A stretch of 64,000 nucleotides of DNA from Nocardia arthritidis NBRC 100137 (GTDB lineage Bacteria > Actinomycetota > Actinomycetes > Mycobacteriales > Mycobacteriaceae). Numbering within the stretch: the first letter of the stretch is position 1; each line of letters starts with the position of its first letter. Positions 8,165 to 16,980 of this stretch are shown here, piece after piece. Location: assembly GCF_001612765.1 (NCBI RefSeq), contig NZ_BDBB01000043.1:16209-80208 (forward strand), read 5' to 3'. The notes under the pieces are model-generated. The model searched no databases, was not told the origin of the DNA, and worked only from the letters and a program-made list of their open reading frames with translations. A program made the position numbers and the translations under genes.

Positions 8165-8758
8165 ATGCCGGAATCCCCGGACTCACGCCAAAAGCTCGTG
8201 GCCGGAGCGGCCGATATGATCCGGCGACGCGGCCTCAACGCCACCAGCGTGCGCGAATTGGCCAAGCACGCCCACGCACCGCTGGGATCGACCTACCACT
8301 ACTTCCCGGGCGGCAAGACCCAAATCGCCACCGAAGCGGTCACCTTCGCCGGCGACCTCACCGCGGCACTGCTCGCGCGCGAGCTCGAGAACGGACCCGT
8401 CCAGGGATTACGCGTCTTCCTACGGATGTGGCGAAAGCTAGTGGTGGACTCCGACTTCCGAGCCGGATGTCCGGTGCTGGCGGTCTCGATCGAAGACCTC
8501 CCCGAAACCGAAGGGGCGCCGCACGAAGCAGCTGCCGCCGCCTTCGGCCGATGGACCGACCTGCTGACATCGTCGCTGCGCGAACACGGCGCCGACCCCG
8601 CTGATGCCGAACTCACCGCCACGCTGATCGTCACCGCCGTCGAGGGAAGCGTGGCGGTGTGCCGTGCCGAGCGCAGCACGCGAGCGCTGGACCACATCAG
8701 CCAAAAGCTCGAACTGATGGTCCAGGACGCGATCGCGCGGACGCACGGCCAGAACTGA
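8165..8758 (+). CDS. TetR/AcrR family transcriptional regulator
   Basis: A 197-residue regulator with the helix-turn-helix at about residues 10-55 (TSVRELAKHAHAPLGSTYHYF). The Thr-Tyr-His-Tyr-Phe end and the following GGK are typical of the LmrA/YxaF-like TetR subgroup, as is CPVLAVSIEDLPE in the ligand domain. The ATG at 8165 follows a strong AAGGAGGT. The gene is divergent from the tautomerase-dehydrogenase pair, with two palindromes between them. It probably represses that pair until an electrophilic or aldehyde-type ligand appears; the ligand is inferred. Confidence 0.88.
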   Translation: MPESPDSRQKLVAGAADMIRRRGLNATSVRELAKHAHAPLGSTYHYFPGGKTQIATEAVTFAGDLTAALLARELENGPVQGLRVFLRMWRKLVVDSDFRAGCPVLAVSIEDLPETEGAPHEAAAAAFGRWTDLLTSSLREHGADPADAELTATLIVTAVEGSVAVCRAERSTRALDHISQKLELMVQDAIARTHGQN

Positions 8759-8819
8759 TCGACCAGCGTTCGATAACTCCATCAACCGCAGCCGGTGCAC
8801 AGTGGCACGATCCGCACCC

Positions 8820-11033
8820 TCAAGCGGTCGGCGCGGGCTCACGCTCACTCACACCGACCTGCTCCCCGGAATCGACCGACGCCCGCGTCACCGCCACCCA
8901 GGTGTTGTTCACCGCCGCCGTCCCCGAAAACGTGTCCGTCAACGCCGGGTCGTGCAGCAGGTTCACATTCGCCCCCGGCAACGACGCCGCCACCGTCCAC
9001 CCGACACCCGGCTCCTGATGCCCCCACCCATGCGGAATCGCCACCGTCCCGACCCGGATGTCATCGCTCACCTCCACCGGCACCACGATCGACCCGGTCC
9101 GCGAACGCACCGTCACCGGCTCACCGTCCCGCAACCCCCGCGCCGCGGCGTCCTCCGGATGCATCAGCGCCGTGCAGCGATCCCGCCCTTTCACCATCGA
9201 AGGCACATTGTGCAACCACGAATTGTTGCTGCGCAGATGACGCCGACCGATCAACTTCAAGTCGTAGCCGTCGACCGGCGCGGTCACCGCCTTTCCGCGC
9301 TGCGCGTCCGTCAGGACCTCACGCGCGGCCGCCACGAAATCCTCCGGCGCCACCTGCACCTTCCGATCCTTCGTGCCGAGCAACGACCGCAACCTCGGCC
9401 GCAACGGCCCCAAATCGATGCCGCCCGCCGCCGCACGCGCCTTACCCACGGTCAATCCCTTCCGACCCCGCCGCAACACCCCGTACGGACCCGCCGCAAC
9501 CCCGAGCGCAGCGATCCGCACCGGGCTCACCCGATCGAACAACCCGTTCAACAGCCGCGCGGTGAACCGACGCGCGGGCAGCGGCACCACCTCGGTCACC
9601 AGCCGCGCCATGATCTGCCAATCCTCCAGCCCATCGGCGGGCGGCTCGAACACCCGCGCGTCGAAACGCAAGTTGTTGCGCACACTGAACACCGGGAACA
9701 AGATGTTGACGTCCTCCCGCTCCAACGGTGAGATGGGCGGCAAGATGATGTCCGCGTGTCGCGTCGTCTCCGTGATGTACATGTCCACGGCCACATAGAA
9801 ATCCAGCGAATCCAGCGCCGCCCCCAGCCGGCCGCGCTGCGGCGTCGACAACACCGGATTCCCCGCATACGTGATCATCGCGCGGATCCGGCCCGGCCCG
9901 TCGGTCAGCATCTCCTCCGCCAGCGCCGCCACCGGCAACTCCGAACGAAACGACTTGTAGGTCCCGGAACTATCCGTCCACGCCCCGTACCCCACCGGCA
10001 GATACTTCGCATACCGCGGCGCATCGATCGGCGGCGTCGCGAACATCTGACCGCCCGCCCGATCCAGATTGCCCGTCACCGCGTTGATCGTGTTCACCAA
10101 CCAATGCGTCAACGTACCGGTCACCTGCTGACACACCCCGATTCGCGCGTACAGCACCGCCGAGGACGCCGCCGCATGCTCCCTGGCGAGCCCGCGAATC
10201 GTCTCCGCGTCCACCCCCGCGTACACCGCCATCTGCTCCGGAGACGCCTCGGCCACCAGCGCACGCAACCGCTCCCAGCCGGTGCTCGACGCGCGAATCG
10301 CCTTCTCGTCGCACAGATCCTCGGCGACCAGCACATGCAACATCGCCAGCAGCAGATACACATCCCCGCCCGGCGCCACCGCGACGTGCTGATCGGCCAG
10401 CCGCGCCGTCTCGGTCCGCCGCGGGTCGATCACCACGACCTTCCCGCCACGCCGCCGCACATCCCGGATCCGCTGCTTCGCATTCGGCATGGTGGTCACC
10501 GACCCGTTCGACACCGCCGGGTTCGCGCCCAGAATCACCAGCCGATCGGTGCGATCGATGTCGGCCACTGGCATCAGCACATTCGAGCCGAACATTCGCC
10601 ACGCGACGAACTCCTGCGGGAACTGATCGATCGACGAGGCCGAGAAGAAGTTCCGCGTCATCAGGACCGACCGCAGCAGCACCGCGTACAACACCGACGA
10701 ACTATGGGCCGCCGGATTACCGAGATACATGCCGACCGCGCTGTTCCCGTGCTCGCGACGCACCCGCCGCAACCGCCGCCCGATCTCGCGGAACGCCTCG
10801 TCCCATCCGATCGGCTCGAACGACGAACCCACCCGCCGCACCGGCGTACGCAACCGATCCGGGTCATGGTGCAAACCGCCCATCGCCGTCGCCTTCGGGC
10901 AGATGTACCCCTTCGACAGCACGTCCTGCGGATTGCCCTCGATCCGCGTCACCTGGTCATCGGAGACCGTGACGAGAATTCCGCAGTGCGCCTCACACAA
11001 CGTGCACTGCCGGGCAATGGTGGTAGCACTCAT
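8820..11033 (-). CDS. Molybdopterin-dependent oxidoreductase (formate-dehydrogenase-like)
   Basis: A 737-residue member of the DMSO-reductase/formate-dehydrogenase family. The N-terminus has the four-cysteine Fe-S motif (CTLCEAHCGI followed by YICPK), then GWDEAFREIGRRL, VILGANPAVS, VVVIDPRRTETA and a C-terminal molybdopterin-dinucleotide-binding domain (VRSRTGSIVVPVEV, IPHGWGH). There is no twin-arginine signal, so it should be cytoplasmic. The start ATG 11033 is chosen because the Fe-S motif begins only nine residues later. Its overall form resembles the mycobacterial Rv0197 type. It seems monocistronic; a palindrome at 11065-11080 may be its operator. The substrate is unknown. Confidence 0.88.
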   Translation of the reverse strand: MSATTIARQCTLCEAHCGILVTVSDDQVTRIEGNPQDVLSKGYICPKATAMGGLHHDPDRLRTPVRRVGSSFEPIGWDEAFREIGRRLRRVRREHGNSAVGMYLGNPAAHSSSVLYAVLLRSVLMTRNFFSASSIDQFPQEFVAWRMFGSNVLMPVADIDRTDRLVILGANPAVSNGSVTTMPNAKQRIRDVRRRGGKVVVIDPRRTETARLADQHVAVAPGGDVYLLLAMLHVLVAEDLCDEKAIRASSTGWERLRALVAEASPEQMAVYAGVDAETIRGLAREHAAASSAVLYARIGVCQQVTGTLTHWLVNTINAVTGNLDRAGGQMFATPPIDAPRYAKYLPVGYGAWTDSSGTYKSFRSELPVAALAEEMLTDGPGRIRAMITYAGNPVLSTPQRGRLGAALDSLDFYVAVDMYITETTRHADIILPPISPLEREDVNILFPVFSVRNNLRFDARVFEPPADGLEDWQIMARLVTEVVPLPARRFTARLLNGLFDRVSPVRIAALGVAAGPYGVLRRGRKGLTVGKARAAAGGIDLGPLRPRLRSLLGTKDRKVQVAPEDFVAAAREVLTDAQRGKAVTAPVDGYDLKLIGRRHLRSNNSWLHNVPSMVKGRDRCTALMHPEDAAARGLRDGEPVTVRSRTGSIVVPVEVSDDIRVGTVAIPHGWGHQEPGVGWTVAASLPGANVNLLHDPALTDTFSGTAAVNNTWVAVTRASVDSGEQVGVSEREPAPTA

Positions 11034-11064
11034 GTTCCACAGGCTAACCGGGGACACCACGTTC

Positions 11065-11080
11065 CGTACAGGGCTGTACG
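11065..11080. promoter_or_regulatory. Palindrome upstream of the molybdopterin oxidoreductase
   Basis: CGTACAG and CTGTACG are separated by GG, 31 bases upstream of the minus-strand start at 11033. Size and placement fit a TetR-type operator, but no regulator gene is adjacent, so the regulator would act in trans. Confidence 0.6.
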
Positions 11081-11359
11081 TAAGATTGACGAGCGCGCAC
11101 GCGCCCGACACGCCCACCCGCCGCGCGCAATCCGGCGCTGCGCTCACGCTTCCGGGCGCACGCCCTACTTTCCCCGCCGCACAGACCATTTCGGACGTCC
11201 ACAGGCCTCATGATCACGCTGTCCGATCGGCCGATGACCTCTCGGCTCCGAGCTGAACGATCCACGCGGGCGAGCATCCGACCCAATTCGCGCCGCCGCG
11301 ACTCGGCTCCAGGACACCCGCCGACGACGCGACACTGCTAGGCATGGACGGGCCCTTCC

Positions 11360-11396
11360 CTCAGCATTAATCGTCACTGTGACGATTAATGCTGAG
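11360..11396. promoter_or_regulatory. Perfect 37-base palindrome
   Basis: Two 18-base arms are exact reverse complements around a single T. The arms run from CTCAGCATTAATC to the core CGTCACTGTGACG (11372-11384) and back. The arms are AT-rich for this genome. The site lies 34 bases past the stop of the YczE-type gene and shares its 13-base core with a site upstream of the same gene (12185-12197). It has no T-run on either side, so an operator is more likely than a terminator. Confidence 0.75.
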
Positions 11397-11429
11397 TTTC
11401 GAGAGGGAATCAAGAGGGGAGAAGACGAG

Positions 11430-12113
11430 CTACGCCGTCGGCACCTCAGCGACCCCACGGGTGACAGGCGCCGGCTTCGCCGCCGCGAATCCCGGCAGGA
11501 ATCGGTTCACCACGGGAATCATCAGGTGAATCAGTGGGCCGATCCCGAAGGCGTACACCAGCGTTCCGATGCCGACGCTGCCGCCGAGAACGAACCCCGT
11601 CGTCAACACGGCCACCTCGATCGCCGTGCGCACCATCCACACCGATCGCCCGGTTCGCCGAACCAGTCCAGTCATCAGTCCATCGCGCGGGCCCGGCCCC
11701 ATGCCCGCGCCGATGTACAACACACTCGCCACCGCGTTGAGCACCACGGCGGCCCCCATGGCGGCGACCCGCACCGCGAGCAGATCCCACGACGGCAGCC
11801 ACGCGAGCCCGGCATCGACCGACACGGCGATCACCACGACATTGCTCACCGTGCCCAAGCCGGGCATCTGCCGCAGCGGAATCCAGGCCAGCAGCACCGC
11901 GACACCGGTAACCGCCGTGACGGCACCGAAACTGATCGGCACATGCCGCGCCACGCCTTGATGGAACACATCCCACGGATCCAGTCCGAGCTCCGCCCTG
12001 ACCATGACGGCCATCGAGAACCCGTACAACCACAATCCGACATACAACGCGATCAACCGACGAACCAGCACCGACTCAGCCTGCCCGCAACTGGACACCA
12101 CAACCAGAGCCAA
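11430..12113 (-). CDS. YczE/YyaS/YitT-type membrane protein
   Basis: A 227-residue integral membrane protein with about five or six hydrophobic segments. The first is IALYVGLWLYGFSMAVMV, followed by ELGLDPWDVFHQG and IGAGMGPGPRDGLMTGL, motifs I recognise from the YczE family of actinobacterial and Bacillus membrane proteins. The family function is not established. Start ATG 12113 is used, though a start at Val16 (near LVRRLIALY) would also fit. The repeated CGTCACTGTGACG core lies 72 bases upstream and a longer version lies downstream, so the gene is probably controlled by a regulator encoded elsewhere. Confidence 0.8.
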   Translation of the reverse strand: MALVVVSSCGQAESVLVRRLIALYVGLWLYGFSMAVMVRAELGLDPWDVFHQGVARHVPISFGAVTAVTGVAVLLAWIPLRQMPGLGTVSNVVVIAVSVDAGLAWLPSWDLLAVRVAAMGAAVVLNAVASVLYIGAGMGPGPRDGLMTGLVRRTGRSVWMVRTAIEVAVLTTGFVLGGSVGIGTLVYAFGIGPLIHLMIPVVNRFLPGFAAAKPAPVTRGVAEVPTA

Positions 12114-12184
12114 TCACCGATCACTGGACCTCGCAACAACAGCCACCGAAGTCATCCGTAGGTTTTTCTCCGAGCACCCCAATT

Positions 12185-12197
12185 CGTCACTGTGACG
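12185..12197. promoter_or_regulatory. CGTCACTGTGACG site upstream of the YczE-type gene
   Basis: This exact 13-base palindromic core occurs also at 11372-11384. The similarity goes past the core: both copies continue with an A/T-rich TTA and a C-T-(C/G)-A-G about 8-10 bases further. It lies in the promoter region of the minus-strand gene starting at 12113. This suggests a conserved operator rather than chance. Confidence 0.65.
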
Positions 12198-12527
12198 TTT
12201 ATCCTCAGACGGAAATCTAGACCAGGGGAGCTCACTCTAGGGAAAACCCAAGATTCACCAACTAAGCCGAGAATCACCGGAAAATTTCCACTAAGCGGAC
12301 AAACGCGCCAAGAGGGTTAGACGGCCCGCGACGCACACCGACCACCCGAGAGCCCAGACCCAACCCGACAAGGGCCGCCCGCGCATCAAACGCGTACCGA
12401 GCCAGCGACATACTGCGACAAGCCGCCCCACGACCTGCGCCGAATTTCCGCCGATAATCAACATTATGTCAACTAGAGTGTTGCCCGGTGCCTCCGGACT
12501 CCTCCGAATTCAACCTCGGATTCCGGG
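12198..12527. other. Non-coding region, nothing recognised
   Basis: The stretch between the repeated operator-like site and the hairpin at 12528-12568 has stops in all frames, A-rich patches and no clear inverted repeats. I see no gene or RNA in it. Confidence 0.5.
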
Positions 12528-12568
12528 CTCGGCACCGGACCCAACCCCGAACATGGTCCGGTGCCGAG
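12528..12568 (-). terminator. Hairpin terminator of the MetE-fold gene
   Basis: CTCGGCACCGGACC and GGTCCGGTGCCGAG are perfect 14-base arms around a 13-base loop. On the minus strand the hairpin begins 10 bases after the stop at 12579. Confidence 0.7.
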
Positions 12569-12578
12569 GTTTTCGGAC

Positions 12579-13613
12579 TCAGGCCAAGATCTCCGCCAGT
12601 TCCGCGTGCAGATCGAACAAGGCGGGAATCTGATCCGCCGGTCGGCGTCCCATACCACACTCGGTGGCGATGCCGAACGCGGCGACCGTCGAACGGGCGG
12701 CTTCGATGCGCCCCAGCGCGCCCGCACGGCCGTCGGTGGCGTGCACCAGGCCCAGGTACAGGTCCGTTTCCGGCGCGAGGACGAGGTCGGCGAGGGGCTT
12801 GAAATAGGCGGCGTCGGTACGCGAGCGTGGGACCGGCAGGTGGAGCCAGTTGACCGGCCGGTCCAGCCCGGCCAGGATCCGGCCGGCGACCGCCGCGAGC
12901 CGGCTGGTGTCGGTGGGCTCCGCGAAATGACGGTGACCGAAATCGCCGTAGCAGAGGTGGTAGCCGAGTTCGACCGCTTCGGGCACCGCGGCCCCCAGCC
13001 GGACGAGCCGCTGCCCCACTTCGTCGAGCTGCGTCGGGTAGTCCGACCCGAACCAAGAAGGAAAGATCCCCTCGAAGATGGCGAATTCGACCGCCGCATC
13101 CCATTGCACCGCGAGGTCTTCAGCCGGGATCGCGGCGACGATAGCGGCGAGTTCTTCCAGCAGACGCGCCTCGTATCTGCGTTCCAACTCCCCCTGCGGC
13201 CCCGCGACGAACGCACCGATCACCGCGATAGGCGTCGGCAAGCTCACCTGGAACCGGATGCCCGTCGGAATGGTCCCCTCCTCGCGCAGCTGCCGGAACA
13301 CTTGCCAGGATTCCAGGGCCGCCTCCGCGTAACCCAACGGACCGAAGTCGATCGACGCCGCGTTCACGCCGGGCTTGGGCTGCACCCGTTCGCTCGGCCC
13401 GTACTCCGGGCTGGGCGGCGGAACCGTTTCCAGGTCGGGATGCGCCTGCATCTTCGGCAGCTGCCACACCACCCAGTTGTCCCGGATCCCGGTCTCACCA
13501 TCCGGGATGCGTTTCAAGTGCGGCCCGATCCGCCGCGCCGCTTCAGAGAAGACCGTCCGCGCGTCCGTCAACGGGACACTGCCGCACAGATGAACTCCGC
13601 GACCCTCACCCAC
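12579..13613 (-). CDS. MetE/UROD-like (cobalamin-independent methionine synthase fold) protein
   Basis: This 344-residue protein seems to be a stand-alone relative of the MetE C-terminal barrel. HLCYGDFGHRHF near residue 225 corresponds to the MetE zinc-ligand motif HMCYSEF, and ECGMGRR near residue 325 to the DCGLKTR segment with the second zinc Cys. Zinc-dependent thiol alkyl transfer is therefore plausible, but it lacks the MetE N-terminal half and the substrate is unknown. The start is GTG 13613, which has TAGGAGG five bases upstream. It is followed by a strong hairpin and is probably monocistronic. Confidence 0.75.
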   Translation of the reverse strand: MGEGRGVHLCGSVPLTDARTVFSEAARRIGPHLKRIPDGETGIRDNWVVWQLPKMQAHPDLETVPPPSPEYGPSERVQPKPGVNAASIDFGPLGYAEAALESWQVFRQLREEGTIPTGIRFQVSLPTPIAVIGAFVAGPQGELERRYEARLLEELAAIVAAIPAEDLAVQWDAAVEFAIFEGIFPSWFGSDYPTQLDEVGQRLVRLGAAVPEAVELGYHLCYGDFGHRHFAEPTDTSRLAAVAGRILAGLDRPVNWLHLPVPRSRTDAAYFKPLADLVLAPETDLYLGLVHATDGRAGALGRIEAARSTVAAFGIATECGMGRRPADQIPALFDLHAELAEILA

Positions 13614-13969
13614 CGCAACCTCCTACACATGGCTTGCCGCTGATCGAGCCGACCTGCTCGAACCAGATATTTGCCACACACCATCCCCGAGACTCGGAGC
13701 CGGAGCGGGCAATCGCTCAGGTCGTACTACGCGATGCAGCGTAGGCGCGCACCGACGGCCCAGATCCCCAACAATGGGAAACAACCAGCGATCGGTTCAC
13801 TGGCCCGATACCGGTAAGGCAACCCCGCTGTCCCCCGGGCCCAACGAATCGTTCAGGGTCTTGCCGAACATGCTGTCGGGCAACAAAAATCACGACATGA
13901 CGGTCGAACCTCCGGCGGTCACCGCTGTACGCCATTCGCCGACCCCGGCATTCCGGGCCGCTCAGGAGG
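13614..13969. other. Non-coding region between divergent genes
   Basis: These 356 bases separate the MetE-fold gene from the P-loop kinase. They should hold both promoters. I see no clear palindrome, gene or RNA. Confidence 0.5.
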
Positions 13970-14521
13970 TTGTGTCCCATCTGCGAACTACTCGTCATGG
14001 TCAACGGCCTGCCCGGCTCCGGGAAGTCGACATTGGCCGCGCCGCTGGCACGGGAACTCGGCGCGCACTTGATCTCCAAAGACCCCATCAAGGAGGCGCT
14101 GGGCTCCGGGCTCGACGACACCACTGTGCTGCCGAACATCGGCGCGATCGCGATGGAGGCAGGGTGGGCGCTCGCCGCCGCACTACCCGGCGTCGTCCTG
14201 GTGGACTCCTGGTGGTTCAAGCCGCGCGACGCGCGCTATGCCGCCGCCGGGATCGCGACTACCGGCGCCACACGCGCCGTTGAGGTCTGGTGCGCGGTGC
14301 CACCCGAGGTTGCCCGTGCGCGATTTCGTGGCCGCACGCGCGCCGATCTCTACCAGGATGACGCGCATTTGGCCCAGGATTGGGACCGATGGGCGCGATT
14401 GGCCGAACCCCTCGCACTCGCTCCGGTCGTCACCGTCGACACCACCGCTCCGATCGACTGTCCGGAACTCGCCTGCCGGGTGATGGCCGCGGCGACAGTC
14501 GCCATCGGCGACGTCCTCTAA
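13970..14521 (+). CDS. P-loop NTPase / small-molecule kinase-like protein
   Basis: A 183-residue protein with Walker A NGLPGSGKSTLAAPLA near residues 12-27, ISKDPIKEAL, and a hydrophobic strand VVLVDSWWF in the Walker B position. EVWCAVPPEVARARFRGR resembles the lid of zeta-toxin and chloramphenicol-phosphotransferase-like kinases. The target is unknown. The start is uncertain: TTG 13970 directly abuts AGGAGG, which is too close, while the in-frame ATG at 13997 is rather far; either still includes the Walker A motif. No partner gene is adjacent. Confidence 0.75.
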   Translation: MCPICELLVMVNGLPGSGKSTLAAPLARELGAHLISKDPIKEALGSGLDDTTVLPNIGAIAMEAGWALAAALPGVVLVDSWWFKPRDARYAAAGIATTGATRAVEVWCAVPPEVARARFRGRTRADLYQDDAHLAQDWDRWARLAEPLALAPVVTVDTTAPIDCPELACRVMAAATVAIGDVL

Positions 14522-14896
14522 CGACATAATCTGCTGTAGTCCGGACTGCCCTGAGACTCTCCGGCTCGTGGTTATCCTTGGCTCTATGCCGTTTTGGATG
14601 GGTTGATGATTTTCGGGTGTGTGCGCTGATGGGTGTTATGTGACGCATATATAGATACGCATAGGAGCGTACCGGAATATTTATTGGCTCGGCAGTATGC
14701 GGAACCTTGATGAAACAGTCAGCGACCGATCAGCTTCGGCGGCGGCTTGCCACATCTTCGCACCTGAGATTCATGCGCGCCGACCCGCACCAGCACTCCC
14801 CTATTCCATTACGGACGAGGAAGGCCCCCGAACCAGCCTGCTCCCCCGCGCAACAACGGCATTCGCGAACCCAGAGCAAGCTGAACTAACGTTCGA
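14522..14896. other. Non-coding, AT-rich region
   Basis: This 375-base stretch is much AT-richer than its neighbours, especially 14575-14700. ACGCATA occurs twice (14643-14649 and 14657-14663) around ATATAGAT. A short open frame (14697-14900) has no recognisable features and I do not call it. Compare the similar AT-rich patch at 15800-15855 on the other side of the next gene. Confidence 0.5.
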
Positions 14897-15616
14897 ATGA
14901 TGCTTGGACATTCACATGCGACCAGTGGCGCGTTGGCCTGGTCGGCGGCAGCGGCGACGTTGCCGGTAACGATCTTGACGTTTCCGACGCTCCAGGATGC
15001 GACGGGACATCTCGGCACCGTCGATCTGCTGCTGGGGGTCTTCCTCACCGCCGGGGCGGCATTGCTGCCCGATGCGGACCATCCCCAGGGCACGATCTCG
15101 CACGCCCTCGGTCCGATCACGCACACTGCGTGCAAGCTGATCTCCTGGGTCTCGGGCGGCCATCGCGGCGCCACCCACTCCTTGGCATTCGTCGCGGCCG
15201 TCGCGTATGGCACGTGGGCCGGCGAGCACTGGCTCGGACGCTGGTTCACCCTGAGCCTGGTCTTCTTCCTTCTGGCCCTGGCCGTGCGCGCGCTGCATCT
15301 GTGCCCCTCCGGCAACAACTTCAAGGCGTGGGGTCCGATCGTGGCGCTCGCCTCCGCGGGCACCTTCGCGATGGAGCATTGGATCGCCGACAAGCCAGTC
15401 TGGCTGCCGTTCGCGGTGGGACTGGGCGCGCTGGCTCACCTGATCGGCGACTGCCTCACCGATCGTGGCTGCCGCCTGTTCTGGCCCTTCGGCCTCCGCG
15501 TCAGCCTCCCCATCATCGATCGCACCGGGAACAAGGTCGAAACGTTCATCGTGGCCCCATTGTTCACGCTCGGCACACTGGCCATCCTCTGGTACACCAT
15601 CACGCACCAGCCCTGA
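14897..15616 (+). CDS. YdjM-type membrane-bound metal-dependent hydrolase
   Basis: A 239-residue membrane protein starting MMLGHSHATSGALAW. It carries the family's conserved polar motifs: GHSHATSG at the N-terminus, LLPDADHPQGTISHALG, and GGHRGATHSLAFV, followed by hydrophobic helices and a late HLIGDCLTDRGC. The His and Asp residues probably bind a metal. This pattern matches the YdjM/DUF457 family, whose substrate is not established. The two adjacent ATGs at 14897 and 14900 are both possible. AT-rich non-coding DNA lies on both sides and the gene stands alone. Confidence 0.82.
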   Translation: MMLGHSHATSGALAWSAAAATLPVTILTFPTLQDATGHLGTVDLLLGVFLTAGAALLPDADHPQGTISHALGPITHTACKLISWVSGGHRGATHSLAFVAAVAYGTWAGEHWLGRWFTLSLVFFLLALAVRALHLCPSGNNFKAWGPIVALASAGTFAMEHWIADKPVWLPFAVGLGALAHLIGDCLTDRGCRLFWPFGLRVSLPIIDRTGNKVETFIVAPLFTLGTLAILWYTITHQP

Positions 15617-15935
15617 TACCTCCGCGCTGCTGTCCAGGCACTCCCTGTCCCGGCTCCGGCGAGGTAGCCGCGACGAACGCTCGACAGCAGCGCGGCCCCG
15701 GGCGAACCAGATCACTTCGTGTTGCCCGCAGCCGATCCTGTTTCGTCGACCCTCTCTCCCTCCTTGCTGTTTTGGGATGTTCCCGAGGTTGGTCGTCGGG
15801 TGAATGATGTAATATATAGTTTGATGCGCATATCTACGTAAGGAGATATTTTTTGCGGACCGACCAGTCCTCCCTGGTTCCCGCCCGGCCTCGTTTCTCC
15901 CAGGAACAACGCACTCCCCCGGCTACCCTGATGCC
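15617..15935. other. Non-coding region with AT-rich promoter-like segment
   Basis: The segment 15805-15855 is strongly AT-rich and contains ATATATAG, GCGCATA and ATATCT/AGATAT half-sites (15830-15835 and 15844-15849) followed by six Ts. It could be a promoter for the next gene or a weak terminator of the previous one. Part of the pattern (ATATATAG followed by CGCATA) is also seen near 14645-14663. Confidence 0.45.
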
Positions 15936-16934
15936 ATGCTCGCCTCGACCATGCAGCCGCAGCGGTGGACGCCGGCCCCCTCCCCTGCTCGGGCACGGCA
16001 AAGCCGCAGTACGCCTCCCCTTCCGGGCGTACGGCGTCTCGAATTGCCCGGCGCCGGGCCGGAGGATGTGGCGCTCTCCCCCGGCGGCAGGATCATCGCG
16101 GGGGTAGCCGACGGTGCGATTCTCAGCATCAATCCGGCGACCGGTGACGTACGAGAACTCGCGAACACCGGCGGCCGCCCGCTCGGTCTGCATGCCGACA
16201 CCGATGGACGTCTGCTGATCTGCGATTTCGAGCGTGGACTGTTGGAGCTGGACACTTCGGGCGTGCTGACTGTACTGGTGGACGAGATCGACGGGGAGCC
16301 ACTCCGATTCGCCAGCAATGTCGTGCGCGATGCCGACGGCACGATCTACTTCTCCGCATCGTCGCGCCGGTACTCACTCGACGAGTACATGGGTGACATC
16401 CTGGAGCACTCCGGTACCGGTCGCTTGTTCCGCCGAGATCCCGCGGGCAAGGTGGAAACGCTCATTCACGATCTGCAGTTCGCCAACGGCGTCGTCCTCG
16501 CGCCAGATCGTTCCAGTGTCGTCGTCGCGGAGACCGGCGGCTACCGGCTCACGCGCTATTGGCTCACCGGCCCGAAGGCGGGCACGCAGGAACGGATGAT
16601 CGAGAATCTGCCGGGATTCCCCGACAATCTGGGACTCGGCAGCGACGGCCTGATCTGGATCACCCTTCCTTCTCCGCGAAATCCGTTGCTGGACCACCTC
16701 CTTCCACTGCCGGGGATTCTGCGGCGCATCGTGTGGATGCTGCCGGAGTGGGTGCAGCCGAAGCCGGCGCGAACGGTGTGGGTGATGGCGGTCGATTTCG
16801 AAGGTGAAGTCGTGCACGACCTCCAGATGGAGGGCACTGATTATTCGATGGTGACCGGTGTGGTCGAGCAAGACGGCGTGCTGTATTTGGGCAGCCTCCG
16901 TGAGCGGGCGGTGGCCGTGTCGCGCGTGCCGTAG
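15936..16934 (+). CDS. SMP-30/strictosidine-synthase-like beta-propeller protein
   Basis: A 332-residue protein, predicted six-bladed beta-propeller. Recognisable segments are GPEDVALSPGGRIIAGVADGAIL, GRPLGLHADTDGRLLICDFERGLLEL, and RFASNVVRDADGTIYFSASSRRYSLDEYMGDILEH, which closely follow the strictosidine-synthase-like/adipocyte plasma-membrane-associated protein pattern. FPDNLGLGSDGLIWI matches a later blade. In bacteria such proteins are usually lactonase- or esterase-like; the substrate is unknown. The first ~30 residues are Pro/Arg-rich and unconserved, so the true start may be the ATG at 15951. It is followed 46 bases later by a lipase-like gene. Confidence 0.82.
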   Translation: MLASTMQPQRWTPAPSPARARQSRSTPPLPGVRRLELPGAGPEDVALSPGGRIIAGVADGAILSINPATGDVRELANTGGRPLGLHADTDGRLLICDFERGLLELDTSGVLTVLVDEIDGEPLRFASNVVRDADGTIYFSASSRRYSLDEYMGDILEHSGTGRLFRRDPAGKVETLIHDLQFANGVVLAPDRSSVVVAETGGYRLTRYWLTGPKAGTQERMIENLPGFPDNLGLGSDGLIWITLPSPRNPLLDHLLPLPGILRRIVWMLPEWVQPKPARTVWVMAVDFEGEVVHDLQMEGTDYSMVTGVVEQDGVLYLGSLRERAVAVSRVP

Positions 16935-16980
16935 GACTCCTCCGCCCCAACTTTTCAGTGCACATTTGTACACTCATGCC

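Larger units (their letters stand above)
11034..11429. other. Non-coding region with two palindromes
   Basis: About 396 bases separate the molybdopterin oxidoreductase start from the YczE-type gene end. It holds an operator-like palindrome near the oxidoreductase (11065-11080) and a very long palindrome near the other end (11360-11396). I see no convincing gene. Confidence 0.6.

Noticed and set aside
11360..11396. The long palindrome as a transcription terminator
   Set aside because: AT-rich arms, no T-run, a single-base centre that is poor for a hairpin loop, and its core recurs in a promoter region; an operator fits better.
14885..14897. GTTCGAAT, a tRNA T-loop-like sequence
   Set aside because: No acceptor stem, anticodon arm or D-arm can be built around it.
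14697..14900. Small frame before the YdjM-type gene
   Set aside because: No ribosome-binding site, poor codon bias and no recognisable feature; treated as non-coding.
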